Below, piece by piece: positions 41,582 through 50,382 of a DNA stretch of 64,000 nt (the stretch's first letter is position 1; each line of letters opens with the position of its first letter). Both the position numbers and the translations under genes were made by a program. The notes beneath the pieces are model-generated. The model made no database searches. It saw only the letters and a program-made list of their open reading frames with translations, and was not told where the DNA came from. This DNA is from Devosia sp. Leaf420 (lineage in GTDB: Bacteria; Pseudomonadota; Alphaproteobacteria; Rhizobiales; Devosiaceae): contig NZ_LMQU01000011.1 in assembly GCF_001425445.1 (NCBI RefSeq), positions 186,326-250,325 of the forward strand, written 5' to 3'.

Positions 41582-42608
41582 CATTGGCTCCTTTGTCTCT
41601 AAGCCCGTCTTTGACTTGGCCATAGACTTCAGCAGCTTTTTCCGTGGCAGTTTCATAGACCTCGGTGGCCTTCTCGCGGCCTTCCTCATAGCCCTCCTGC
41701 ACGGCCGCGCCTGCCTTGGCTTTCAGCGCATCTGCCGCTTCGCCCATCAGCTTGTCTTCTTCGCGGGTATGCGGAAGGGCCGAGCCGAGAGCTGCACCAA
41801 GTGCGAAAGCGAGTGCACCGCCAACAAGTGGCTGATCGCGGAACTGATGCAAGACGGTCTGCTGCAATCCCTCAACACCATGAAGGGCAGAGCCTGCCAT
41901 CTCGCCAGCATGGGAGCGCCCCGAATTCATACCGGAACCTGCAGCATCACGCAGATCATGCATGCGTTCACGCGCCCTCTGCCAGGTATGGGACGCCCAG
42001 CCACTGGCTTCCTCCAGCACATCTCCAGCTTCATCTCGGAAATGCTCGATGCGCGCGCCAGTCGCGTCGGTAAAGCCCTTGAAGCGATTGCCAGCTTCGT
42101 CCACGAAATGACTGGCGCGATTGCCTTGTTCGTCTGACTCTGCCGAATATGTTTTGCCTGCATCATCTGAGAACCGGCTAATGCGTCTTCCCTGCGCGTC
42201 CGATGCAAGGCTCTGACGACGGAGGCTGCTGCCGGAAATGATCGTCACCGGATAGTCGTCTTCGTCGACATCGGATGACGCCGCATAACCGCGATTGCGA
42301 TTGATGCTATCATCCCAAGCACGATCGCTTCGAGCGCGAGACTTATCCGCGCTCGCGGGCTTTGCCATCAACCAGGCGAGGCTGACGCCGAGCAAGGCAA
42401 CAGGAAGGGGATTGGCCGTTACCTGGCGTTGCAGGGTCGAAACGAATTCGCCGCCGCTTCCCTTGGTATAGGCGAGGAGTTCATCGACGAGTTGGCCCGG
42501 CGAAAGCTTGGCGGAAATTTCGTCGATCGTGTTTTCCACCCGACTGCGTTGCATTTCGATTTCGCGCTGCAGTTCGGCGGAGCTTTTCTGTTCCGTGTCA
42601 CTCGACAT
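41565..42608 (-). CDS. DUF3618 domain-containing membrane protein
   Basis: A 347-residue protein. The N-terminal DUF3618 region (ELQREIEMQRSRVENTIDEISAKLSPGQLVDELL, about 11-45) precedes a helix PLPVALLGVSLAWLMA (about 67-82). The middle is a charged segment with tandem motifs of the type F-x-DEAGNRF / FRDEAGDVL (about 140-200). A second glycine-rich membrane segment (about 266-290) is followed by a long amphipathic coiled-coil-like tail (KAKAGAAVQEGYEEGREKATEVYETATEKAAEVY). It overlaps the holin-like gene's stop codon. Such proteins probably shape or protect the inner membrane under stress. Confidence 0.8.
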   Translation of the reverse strand: MSSDTEQKSSAELQREIEMQRSRVENTIDEISAKLSPGQLVDELLAYTKGSGGEFVSTLQRQVTANPLPVALLGVSLAWLMAKPASADKSRARSDRAWDDSINRNRGYAASSDVDEDDYPVTIISGSSLRRQSLASDAQGRRISRFSDDAGKTYSAESDEQGNRASHFVDEAGNRFKGFTDATGARIEHFRDEAGDVLEEASGWASHTWQRARERMHDLRDAAGSGMNSGRSHAGEMAGSALHGVEGLQQTVLHQFRDQPLVGGALAFALGAALGSALPHTREEDKLMGEAADALKAKAGAAVQEGYEEGREKATEVYETATEKAAEVYGQVKDGLRDKGANDGRIQ

Positions 42609-43024
42609 TAGAGTCTCTCCTTGACCACGTCAGCGTCGCGGCCGAGCGAGGCGGCCGTCCGGTTCATATTAAGATTGCTTGCCTTGATGGCACTTAGCCC
42701 CTTCGAGAGCGTCATCCAGCCAATCAGTCCGACTACCACCGTCACGATGCCGGCGGCGACTGCGTTGGAAAGCGTCGGGCCCATACCCGCATTGACCATC
42801 CACGCTGCAAGGAGCGAGACGAGACCAGCCAGCAAAACGCCGAGCGCGCCAAGCAGCAAGACGCCACCAACGGCAATGGATCCCGCAGCACCCATGACCT
42901 GAGATGCCTTTTCAGAAGCCTCGGTCTTGGCAAGCTGCACTTCCTTGCGGAAGAGATTGGAGAGATCCCCAACCAGCCCGCCGAGCAATTCGGCAAGCGG
43001 CCGACCTTCTTGAGCCTGTGACAT
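42608..43024 (-). CDS. Phage holin-like / DUF1469-type small membrane protein
   Basis: A 138-residue protein with an amphipathic N-terminus (PLAELLGGLVGDLSNLFRKEVQLAKTEASEKA) and two membrane helices (about 52-76 and 83-105). This pattern matches the Putative Actinobacterial Holin-X / DUF1469 family. Despite the name there is no phage context. It sits between DUF3618 and YqjD-like genes, the usual trio in Rhizobiales. Confidence 0.8.
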   Translation of the reverse strand: MSQAQEGRPLAELLGGLVGDLSNLFRKEVQLAKTEASEKASQVMGAAGSIAVGGVLLLGALGVLLAGLVSLLAAWMVNAGMGPTLSNAVAAGIVTVVVGLIGWMTLSKGLSAIKASNLNMNRTAASLGRDADVVKERL

Positions 43025-43026
43025 GA

Positions 43027-43617
43027 TCAGAAGCCTCCCTGATCGCGCGTCGTCTGCGCATTATAGGAAGTCGTCGGCGACGCTGGTTCTCTCTTCGGTT
43101 GCGTCTGGCGGCCCGCTTCGCGTCGCTGCGCCGAAGCCATCGCAAACCGGCTGGCCACGAACCCGGCCAGAGCCGCGGCACCGAGGAAAGCCACGGGCTG
43201 CGTCCGGCCAAAATCCTGCGCCGAACCCATCAGCTCATCGACATCGGACGTCTGTACCCGATCCCCAACGCGGGTTAGCCCATTGGCAAGGTCGCGCGCA
43301 TAGCGGGCAACCGTCTGCTGGTCCGAATTTTCGAGTTCACCGGCAACTTTCGAAATCGCCGCCGCTATGCCGTTGATCTGGTCCGCTGCCAGATCCTTTT
43401 GGTCTGTGGCAAAGGATTTTGCCTTGCCTGCGACCTCTGAAACTTTCTCTTCAGCCATATGCCCAAGGTTTTTGGCATCGTGAGCCGCTCGTTGAGTTAC
43501 CGCCTCCAGATCATCACCGGCCCTCGAAACGGCCTGGTTCAGATCGTCAGCAACCTGATTTTTCAGTTCCGGCGATGCGCCGGCAGCGCCGTTCGCATTC
43601 GGATCCTCGATGCTCAT
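43027..43617 (-). CDS. YqjD/ElaB-like tail-anchored stress protein
   Basis: A 196-residue protein with long amphipathic helices (residues about 20-130, rich in Ala, Asp, Lys and Gln) and one C-terminal membrane helix PVAFLGAAALAGFVASRFAMA (about 145-165), then a positively charged tail. The layout resembles YqjD/ElaB ribosome- and membrane-associated proteins and proteins annotated as nutrient-deprivation-induced. First gene of the minus-strand trio. A palindrome similar to the TetR-region palindrome lies about 157 bases upstream. Confidence 0.75.
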   Translation of the reverse strand: MSIEDPNANGAAGASPELKNQVADDLNQAVSRAGDDLEAVTQRAAHDAKNLGHMAEEKVSEVAGKAKSFATDQKDLAADQINGIAAAISKVAGELENSDQQTVARYARDLANGLTRVGDRVQTSDVDELMGSAQDFGRTQPVAFLGAAALAGFVASRFAMASAQRREAGRQTQPKREPASPTTSYNAQTTRDQGGF

Positions 43618-43773
43618 CTGAAACTCCTGGAAGTATCGGCCGCAACCCGTGGCGGACGCTTTCCGGAAAATGGAGAGTGGTGGAGCCAGTTCCGCTTATT
43701 GCCTCAAGGCAATCGATCGACAGATTGGAACCAACCGCATTTCCCGCGTTCGTCCAATATTAAGTTCTATATC

Positions 43774-43785
43774 CGTATAAATACG
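43774..43785. promoter_or_regulatory. Palindrome CGTAT-AA-ATACG, candidate TetR-type site
   Basis: The inverted repeat sits in the 248-base divergent gap between the YqjD-like gene and the chemotaxis receptor, within CCGTATAAATACGTATG. A longer relative, CGTATGTATTTATATACG, lies at 46707-46724 between tetR and the exporter. The remainder of the gap shows nothing coding. Confidence 0.45.
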
Positions 43786-43865
43786 TATGCTTGTGGCTAA
43801 CGGCACATTGGGAAGATGCCAGCAACGCGAAGCATCCTTGAGGTTGGGCGGACCTTGCCGTTTGC

Positions 43866-45794
43866 ATGCAGGCGAAAAAAGCAATGACGATCAAAACCAA
43901 GCTGGTTCTGACGCTGGCCGCACTGAGTCTGGTCGTCGCAGCGCTGGTTTTCGAGAATTTCTCTTCGGCGCTCAGTCTTAATGGCGACCTCAAGACCGTC
44001 ATTGAGGATCGGCTGATCCCGCTGCAACAGATCAAGGAAGTCGCAGATGCCTATGCCGTTTTCGTTGTCGATGCATCCCACAAAGTTCGCTCCGGCGCCT
44101 TCTCTTGGGAAGAGGGTGCGCAGTCCGTTGAAGCCGCGATAGCGACCGATACGAAGCAGTGGCAGGCTTATGTCAGCACCTATCTGACGCCTGAAGAACA
44201 AGCATTGGTAAAAAAGGCCGACGCCGCTCGGACCACTGCCGAAGCTGCAACGAAAAAAGCACTGGCGCTATTCAAGGCTCAAGATAGCGAGGGCCTCGTT
44301 CAGTTCATCAATACTGAACTTTACCCGGCGATCGACCCGCTAAGCGCAGCGTTGACTGATCTCGTCAATCTTCAGGGCCATGTCGCGCTTGATGTGTACG
44401 CGCAAAGTCAGGCCGGGTTCTCGAAGCTGCTTTTGATCCTTTACGGCATGGGCGCTATTGCGCTAGCGGCCGTCTGTTATGCGAGCTTCGTTATCTTCCG
44501 CACCGTGTCTGGCCGCCTCACCAAGATGGAAGGGGCTCTCCTCGCCGTCGCCGAAGGCAAGCTCGATACCAAGATTCCCTCGGCGGGTGACCGCGACGAA
44601 ATCGGCCGCATCGCGACGGCCGCAGAGATCTTCCGCCAGAACGGGCTGAAGATCGCAAACATGACCGAGGCCGAAGTGGCCCAAGCCGCTGCTACGGCCG
44701 CGGATCGCCGCAAGATGATGGCCAACCTCCAGGCTGCCTTCGGCGAGGTGGTCTCCGCCGCCGTCAATGGCGACTTCTCCCGCCGCGTCGATGCCAATTT
44801 TCCAGATACCGAGCTCAACACGCTCGCCGGCAGCGTCAACCAGCTCGTCGACACTGTCGATCGCGGCCTCGGGGAAACCGGCGATGTGCTGACGGCTCTG
44901 TCCAACACCGATCTCACCAAGCGGGTCGCGGGCAACTATGCCGGCGCCTTTGAACGACTCAAGCACAACGTCAACACCGTCTCCGATCGCCTGACCGAAA
45001 TCGTTGGTCGCCTCCGCCACACCTCGCTCGGCGTCAAGAATGCCACCGGCGAAATCCTGACCGGCGCCAATGACCTCTCGAGCAGCACGACCCGCCAGGC
45101 CGCCGCCATCGAGGAAACTTCGGCGGCGATGGAACAGCTTTCACAAACAGTCACCGAGAACGCGAGCCGCGCCAAGACCGCCAGCCGCCAGTCTGTGCAA
45201 CTTGCAGAAGCCGCAGATCAGACTGGCGCTGTCATGGCTCGCGCCAACGAGGCGATGGAAGACATCTCTGCCAGCTCGCGGAAAATATCGAACATCATCG
45301 GCATGATCGATGACATTGCCTTCCAGACCAATTTGTTGGCCCTAAATGCCTCTGTGGAAGCGGCGCGCGCTGGCGAGGCAGGCAAGGGCTTTGCCGTAGT
45401 CGCTGTCGAAGTTCGCCGTCTTGCCCAGTCCGCAGCGCAGGCGTCGAGCGAGGTGAAGGCGCTTATCGAAGAATCTGCAAGCCAGGTTGATGGCGGCTCC
45501 AAACTCGTCGCCGAAGCTACGACCCGCCTTAGCACCATGGTATCAGGCGTCCGCGATGCTGCTCAGCTCGTGGAAGCGATTGCAGCCTCGAGCCAGGAGC
45601 AGTCTACCGCGATTGCCGAAATCTCGACGGCCGTGCGCCAGATGGATGAAATGACCCAGCAGAATGCGGCCCTCGTCGAGGAAACCAACGCTGCTATCGA
45701 GCAGATTGAATCCCAGGCCATTGTCCTCGATCAGATCGTCGAGGTCTTTACCATCGACACTACCGGTCTCCGCGCCTCGCGTCGCGCGGCTTGA
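43866..45794 (+). CDS. Methyl-accepting chemotaxis protein
   Basis: A 642-residue receptor with two membrane helices (about 10-32 and 188-212) that bound a periplasmic helical sensor. A HAMP domain follows (about 212-265), then a second HAMP-like segment (about 290-390) and a cytoplasmic signalling hairpin with tip [41 protein letters not shown] (about 477-520). It relays ligand or energy state to CheA/CheW; no che genes are in the window. ATG 43884 (MTIKTKLVL) is an alternative start that would suit the first helix better. Confidence 0.9.
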   Translation: MQAKKAMTIKTKLVLTLAALSLVVAALVFENFSSALSLNGDLKTVIEDRLIPLQQIKEVADAYAVFVVDASHKVRSGAFSWEEGAQSVEAAIATDTKQWQAYVSTYLTPEEQALVKKADAARTTAEAATKKALALFKAQDSEGLVQFINTELYPAIDPLSAALTDLVNLQGHVALDVYAQSQAGFSKLLLILYGMGAIALAAVCYASFVIFRTVSGRLTKMEGALLAVAEGKLDTKIPSAGDRDEIGRIATAAEIFRQNGLKIANMTEAEVAQAAATAADRRKMMANLQAAFGEVVSAAVNGDFSRRVDANFPDTELNTLAGSVNQLVDTVDRGLGETGDVLTALSNTDLTKRVAGNYAGAFERLKHNVNTVSDRLTEIVGRLRHTSLGVKNATGEILTGANDLSSSTTRQAAAIEETSAAMEQLSQTVTENASRAKTASRQSVQLAEAADQTGAVMARANEAMEDISASSRKISNIIGMIDDIAFQTNLLALNASVEAARAGEAGKGFAVVAVEVRRLAQSAAQASSEVKALIEESASQVDGGSKLVAEATTRLSTMVSGVRDAAQLVEAIAASSQEQSTAIAEISTAVRQMDEMTQQNAALVEETNAAIEQIESQAIVLDQIVEVFTIDTTGLRASRRAA

Positions 45795-45872
45795 GGCTGC
45801 CGCTCTTGTCGGAGGAACAAGTCATCCACGATGTCGTTTCTGCTCTGGCCAAACTCAGAAGCAGAGACCAGC

Positions 45873-46127
45873 ATGACCACCCCAAATGACCTGAGCGACA
45901 AGGCACTCGCCGTCTTTGCATTCGCCGCCTACCATCAGCTCGAATCCGGTGATGCAGTAACCAGTGTTATTGCTGGTGACGGGGCCGGCCATCGCGCAGA
46001 CCCCCAAGCCATTTCTGAGCTTTCGGAAAAAGATCTGGGCAAGCTGGATGGCGACCGCTTCCATTTCACCTCGGCCGGACAGTTGATGCTCGCTCAGATC
46101 ATCGACCGCATCCGCGGCTCTTGGTAG
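45873..46127 (+). CDS. Small hypothetical protein, 84 residues
   Basis: An 84-residue soluble protein (MTTPNDLSDKALAVFAFAAYHQ.. FTSAGQLMLAQIIDRIRGSW). The frame can be extended to 45831, but ATG 45873 gives a compact alpha-helical protein. It follows the receptor gene by about 80 bases and is convergent with tetR. I do not recognise the family. Confidence 0.6.
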   Translation: MTTPNDLSDKALAVFAFAAYHQLESGDAVTSVIAGDGAGHRADPQAISELSEKDLGKLDGDRFHFTSAGQLMLAQIIDRIRGSW

Positions 46128-46130
46128 CCC

Positions 46131-46667
46131 CTAGTCGAGCAGCCGGCTCAGCACGGCTTCAACGTCGTCGAGAAAGCCGAGCCAGGCGCCCTCTTCGTCG
46201 ATCCCCGCGATGCGAAGCTGGAACAGGCCCTCGACCGCCAGGAACGCGACACGCACAGCCTGCGCGTCTGGATCCTTACCCGCGAACTTATCGAACATGG
46301 ACTGATACCAGGCCCTCGTTTCCTTGAGGTTCTCCGGGTCCTGGATATAGGCAATCATCAGGCCGGCGAGCTTGGCATTCATCGCGCCCTGCGATGTTCG
46401 GGTCACCGCGATATAGCGACGGATAATTCCGCTCATCGTTTGATCATCATTGTCGGCGAGTTCGGCATCAAATTGACCCGTCCAGCGGTCAACCAGCGCC
46501 TTGATTAGCTCATCCTTGGACGCAAACGAATATTGCACCCCACCCTTCGAGATTTTGGCGGCTTGGGCTAATGCATCCACCGTCAGCGCCTTAACCCCAT
46601 CGGTGCGCACGATTTCCTCGGCCAGTTCAAGCAGTTTCTCCCGCGTGATCGTCGGCTTCCTGCCCAT
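46131..46667 (-). CDS. TetR-family transcriptional regulator
   Basis: A 178-residue repressor. The helix-turn-helix is TREKLLELAEEIVRTDGVKALTVDALAQAAKISKGGVQYSFASKDELIKAL (about 6-55). ATG 46667 has AGGAGG eight bases upstream. It is divergent from a DHA2-type drug exporter, the standard arrangement for a drug-responsive local repressor. Its likely operator is the palindrome at 46707-46724. Confidence 0.9.
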   Translation of the reverse strand: MGRKPTITREKLLELAEEIVRTDGVKALTVDALAQAAKISKGGVQYSFASKDELIKALVDRWTGQFDAELADNDDQTMSGIIRRYIAVTRTSQGAMNAKLAGLMIAYIQDPENLKETRAWYQSMFDKFAGKDPDAQAVRVAFLAVEGLFQLRIAGIDEEGAWLGFLDDVEAVLSRLLD

Positions 46668-46706
46668 GCTAAGCGCCTCCTGCAAACTCGTGAATTGCAA
46701 TCCATA

Positions 46707-46724
46707 CGTATGTATTTATATACG
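46707..46724. promoter_or_regulatory. Palindrome CGTATGTATTTATATACG, candidate TetR operator
   Basis: An imperfect 18-bp palindrome lies in the 82-base gap between tetR (start 46667) and the exporter (start 46750), where a single dimer or dimer pair could block both promoters. It shares CGTAT/ATACG arms with 43774-43785. Confidence 0.6.
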
Positions 46725-46749
46725 GACGCTCAATAGTGTTAGGTGCTTT

Positions 46750-48270
46750 ATGTCTACGACCCGTCCCGACCCGAAGCGTTGGCTTGTTCTCGTCGCCGTC
46801 ATGCTGGCTTTCCTGCCGGTCGTGCTCGATATGACCATCCTCCACGTCGCGGTGCCAACCCTAACCCAGGCGCTGCGCGCCTCAAGCACCGAGGTGTTGT
46901 GGATCATCGACATTTATCCGCTGCTGATGGCTGGCCTCCTGGTGCCTATGGGCACCTTGGCAGACCGCATCGGCAACCGGAAGATTCTTCTCACGGGCCT
47001 CGTGGCGTTCGGCTTTGCTTCGGTCGCGGCAGCCTTTGCCCAGAACGCTGCCATGCTGATCGGCGCCCGCGTGCTGCTGGCGCTTGGCGGCTCCATGATC
47101 ATGCCCTGCGTTCTCGGCATCATTCGCCGGACCTTTGAAGATCCAAAAGAACGCGCCATCGCCCTGGGACTTTGGGGCACGGTCGGTTCTGCCGGTGCCG
47201 CCATCGGTCCACTCGTCGGCGGAGGCCTCCTCGAACATTTTTGGTGGGGCTCGGTGTTCCTCATCAACGTGCCCGTCATGGTCGTGGTGATTTCGGCCTG
47301 CTTTTTCCTCCTGCCGCGCGTCGAGAAGACGACGTCGGGCAAATGGGCCATTGGTCAGGCGCTCCTCCTCATCGCCGGGATGATTTCGGTCATATACGGC
47401 ATCAAGGCCGGTTTTGGTGCAAAACTCCCGCTTGTCCTCGCGTTGGGGATCGTCGCCGTCGGCCTAGGGCTTCTCGGCGCCTTTGCCCGTCAGCAATTGC
47501 GCTCCAAAGAGCCGATGCTCGACCTCTCGTTGTTTTCCCACCCCGCTATCGTTGCCGGCATGATCATGGCCATCGTCGCCACCAGTTCGCTCGCCGGCGT
47601 CGAGCTGACCCTCGCGCAGGAACTGCAATATGTGCTCGACAAGACCCCGCTCCAGGCTGGCTTGTTCATGATCCCGATCATGGCCGCCTCGGCCGTCGGC
47701 GGCCCGATAGCAGGTTTCTTGTCCAACCAGTTTGGCCTTCGCCTTGTCGCCAGTTCGTCGCTGCTGCTCTCGGCCGGGGCGCTGGCCATGCTCGGCGCAA
47801 GCGACTTCCACGATCCCGGCTTTACGGTGCCTGCACTTCTGGCATTACTGGGTTTGACGCTCAGCATCGGGCTCACAGCATCCTCAATCGCCATTATGGG
47901 TTCTGTCGAGGCTAGCAAGGGCGGCGCGGCGGGCTCGCTTGAAGCCACCGGTTACGAGCTCGGCACCGGTCTCGGCATCACCCTCTTTGGCGTCTTCATG
48001 TCGAGCGTTTATGCCCGCTCGATGACCCTGCCCGCCGATCTCCCTGCAACGCTCGCTGACAATGCCAGCCGCTCCATCGGCGATACCTATCTCGTCGCCC
48101 AGAGCCTGCCCGCCGATCAAGCCACCGCCCTGATCGACGCCGGCAAGGCGGCCTTTACGGCTACCCACTCGGTGCTACTCTCGACAGCTGCTGGGCTGAT
48201 TTTCTGCCTCTCCGTACTGGTCTTTTTCATGCTCGCTAAATATCGCGGGACGACGGCGGCTGCCCACTGA
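46750..48270 (+). CDS. MFS multidrug exporter, DHA2 family (14 membrane helices)
   Basis: A 506-residue proton-coupled exporter of the QacA/SmvA/LfrA type. The conserved motif A is GTLADRIGNRKILL (about 67-80) and motif D1-like LDMTILHVAVPTL sits in helix 1 (about 27-39). Fourteen hydrophobic segments are apparent. ATG 46750 is chosen over more distal in-frame starts, which would run through the tetR gene. Divergent from tetR, which presumably represses it. Confidence 0.9.
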   Translation: MSTTRPDPKRWLVLVAVMLAFLPVVLDMTILHVAVPTLTQALRASSTEVLWIIDIYPLLMAGLLVPMGTLADRIGNRKILLTGLVAFGFASVAAAFAQNAAMLIGARVLLALGGSMIMPCVLGIIRRTFEDPKERAIALGLWGTVGSAGAAIGPLVGGGLLEHFWWGSVFLINVPVMVVVISACFFLLPRVEKTTSGKWAIGQALLLIAGMISVIYGIKAGFGAKLPLVLALGIVAVGLGLLGAFARQQLRSKEPMLDLSLFSHPAIVAGMIMAIVATSSLAGVELTLAQELQYVLDKTPLQAGLFMIPIMAASAVGGPIAGFLSNQFGLRLVASSSLLLSAGALAMLGASDFHDPGFTVPALLALLGLTLSIGLTASSIAIMGSVEASKGGAAGSLEATGYELGTGLGITLFGVFMSSVYARSMTLPADLPATLADNASRSIGDTYLVAQSLPADQATALIDAGKAAFTATHSVLLSTAAGLIFCLSVLVFFMLAKYRGTTAAAH

Positions 48271-49161
48271 TCAGCGCACGCGCAGCGCCTCGATCAGCGC
48301 CCGGAGAGCCGGCGGCGACTGTCGCCGGCTCGGACGATAGAGATAGCAGCCCGGAAAACTCGGGCAATATTCGTCGAGGACCTGCACAAGCCGCCCTGCG
48401 GCCAGGTCCTCGATCACCTCTTCTTCCATGATGTAACCCAAGCCCACCCCTGCCCGGATCGCGGAAGCAGCCAAGGCGCCATCATTGACCACCAGAGGGC
48501 CGGTTGTGCGGACCTTGATATCTTTGCCATCTACCCGGAACTCCCAAGGCAGAAGTCCACCCGAAGTCGTCAGCCGGTAGCCAATGCACTCGTGTCGATC
48601 GAGATCATAGGGCGAGACTGGCGGCGGGATGCGCGCGAAATAATCGGGCGTGGCGACAACGATGGTTCTGAGGTCCGGCCCCACCCGCACCGCCACCATG
48701 TCCTTGTCGAGCGTTTCGCCGAAGCGAATGCCCGCATCAAAGCCTGCAGCCACGATATCGACCAGCGCGTCCTCGATTTCGACTTCCACGCGAATGCCGG
48801 GATTGGCGAGCAGAAAGGCCGGCAGTTTCGGCTCGAGGATTTTTTCTGCCACCCAGGCAAAGGTCGTGATCCGCACGGTGCCGGTCGGACTGCCGCGCCA
48901 ATCATCGAGCCCCTGCAAGCCTTCCTCGATGCTCCGCAGCGCTGGCCCGAGCGTCGCCAGCAAATGCGCTCCCGCCTCGGTTGGCGCCACGCTCCTCGTC
49001 GTACGCGACAACAGCCTGACGCCAAGCCGCGTTTCGAGCCCGCGCATGGCGTGGCTCAGGGCCGAGGTCGACATACCGAGGATGGATGCCGCGCGGGTAA
49101 AACTGCCCTCCCGCGCAATAACGGCAAAGGTCGACAGATCATTGAGCTGATTGCGGTCCAT
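48271..49161 (-). CDS. LysR-family transcriptional regulator
   Basis: A 296-residue regulator. The winged helix is LNDLSTFAVIAREGSFTRAASILGMSTSALSHAMRGLETRLGVRLLSRTTRSVAPTEAG (about 6-64), followed by the substrate-binding fold (GTVRITTFAWVAEKIL.. to the end). It starts at ATG 49161, 98 bases from the divergent aldo/keto reductase gene, which it probably controls. The effector is unknown. Confidence 0.9.
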   Translation of the reverse strand: MDRNQLNDLSTFAVIAREGSFTRAASILGMSTSALSHAMRGLETRLGVRLLSRTTRSVAPTEAGAHLLATLGPALRSIEEGLQGLDDWRGSPTGTVRITTFAWVAEKILEPKLPAFLLANPGIRVEVEIEDALVDIVAAGFDAGIRFGETLDKDMVAVRVGPDLRTIVVATPDYFARIPPPVSPYDLDRHECIGYRLTTSGGLLPWEFRVDGKDIKVRTTGPLVVNDGALAASAIRAGVGLGYIMEEEVIEDLAAGRLVQVLDEYCPSFPGCYLYRPSRRQSPPALRALIEALRVR

Positions 49162-49259
49162 TATTGAAATCTGCTCACAAGCTCGTGCCATGGGCAAGCT
49201 CTAATGCGTGTCGCCTCTCCGGACTATCTCTGCTGCACCAGCAGTGGAAGGACCGCAAA

Positions 49260-50363
49260 ATGAGCATGACCAATTATCGCACGCTTGGAAAATCTGGACT
49301 GATCGTCAGTCCTCTTGCCCTCGGCACCATGACTTTCGGCACCGATCACTGGGGCGCCGACGAAGCCACTTCGCGCGCCATCTTCGACGCCTATGTCGAG
49401 GCGGGCGGAAATTTCGTCGATACGGCCGATATCTATTCCGGTGGCCAGAGCGAAACCATGCTCGGCGGTTTCATCCGCGAGCGCAATCTGCGAGATCGCA
49501 TCGTTCTCGCCACCAAATTCGGTTTCTCCCGCGAGCAGGGTACACCGCTCGCCGGCGGCAATGGTCGCAAGAATATTCGCACCGCGCTCGAAGGCTCGCT
49601 CAAACATCTCGGCACCGATTATGTCGACCTCTACTGGATGCATGTCTGGGATCGCACGACGCCCGCCGAGGAAGTGCTCGCCGCCATCGCCGACGCCATC
49701 CGCGCGGGAAAAATCCTGCACTACGGTTTTTCCAATACGCCATCCTGGTATGTCGCGAAGATCGCAACGCTCGCCGAAGCGCATGGCCTGCCCAAGCCCA
49801 TTGGCCTGCAATACTCTTATTCGCTGATCGATCGCGGCGTCGAACTCGACATCTTGTCTGCAGCCAATGAGTTCGGTCTTGGCCTGGTGCCCTGGAGCCC
49901 GCTCGGCGCTGGCCTTCTCACCGGCAAATATGGACGCGACAAGATCGCCAAAGCCAATCTTCCGCCAGCAATGCCGGATGGTAGTGTTGACGCGAACGCT
50001 ACAGAAGGCCGCCTTAACGGCGACAATCCCTTTGGCGGCATGCTCTTTACCGCGCGCAATTTCGATATCGTCGACGCCGTCCGCACCATTTCCGAGGAAA
50101 CAGGAAAAACCATGGCGCAGGTCGCGCTTTCCTGGGTCGCCGCCCGTCCCGGCGTCGCCTCGGTGCTGATCGGCGCTAGCCGCCCGGACCAACTCGTCCA
50201 GAACATAGCTTCGCTTGAATTGGCCCTATCCGAAGACCAGCTCAACCGGCTTGAAGCGGCGACAGCGATAGCGCTCCCCAGCCCCTATTTCATCTTCCAG
50301 CTTCCGCGCCAGGCCTTCTTCGGCGGCCAATCGGTTTCGCCTTGGGCGCCGCGTCGCGCCTAG
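49260..50363 (+). CDS. Aldo/keto reductase
   Basis: A 367-residue NADPH-dependent oxidoreductase. The catalytic tetrad can be read as Asp and Tyr in FVDTADIYSGGQSE (about 52-65), Lys in VLATKFGF (about 86) and His in YWMHVWDRTTP (about 127). The late VLIGASRPDQLVQN motif binds the cofactor phosphate. ATG 49260 follows GGAAGGA. It is divergent from a LysR regulator; carbonyl detoxification or sugar aldehyde reduction are possible roles. Confidence 0.9.
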   Translation: MSMTNYRTLGKSGLIVSPLALGTMTFGTDHWGADEATSRAIFDAYVEAGGNFVDTADIYSGGQSETMLGGFIRERNLRDRIVLATKFGFSREQGTPLAGGNGRKNIRTALEGSLKHLGTDYVDLYWMHVWDRTTPAEEVLAAIADAIRAGKILHYGFSNTPSWYVAKIATLAEAHGLPKPIGLQYSYSLIDRGVELDILSAANEFGLGLVPWSPLGAGLLTGKYGRDKIAKANLPPAMPDGSVDANATEGRLNGDNPFGGMLFTARNFDIVDAVRTISEETGKTMAQVALSWVAARPGVASVLIGASRPDQLVQNIASLELALSEDQLNRLEAATAIALPSPYFIFQLPRQAFFGGQSVSPWAPRRA

Positions 50364-50382
50364 CCAATACAAACGGCGGTGG

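Noticed and set aside
42608..43024. Prophage remnant suggested by the holin-like gene
   Set aside because: No endolysin, integrase, capsid or attachment site nearby; the gene belongs to a common chromosomal stress cassette.
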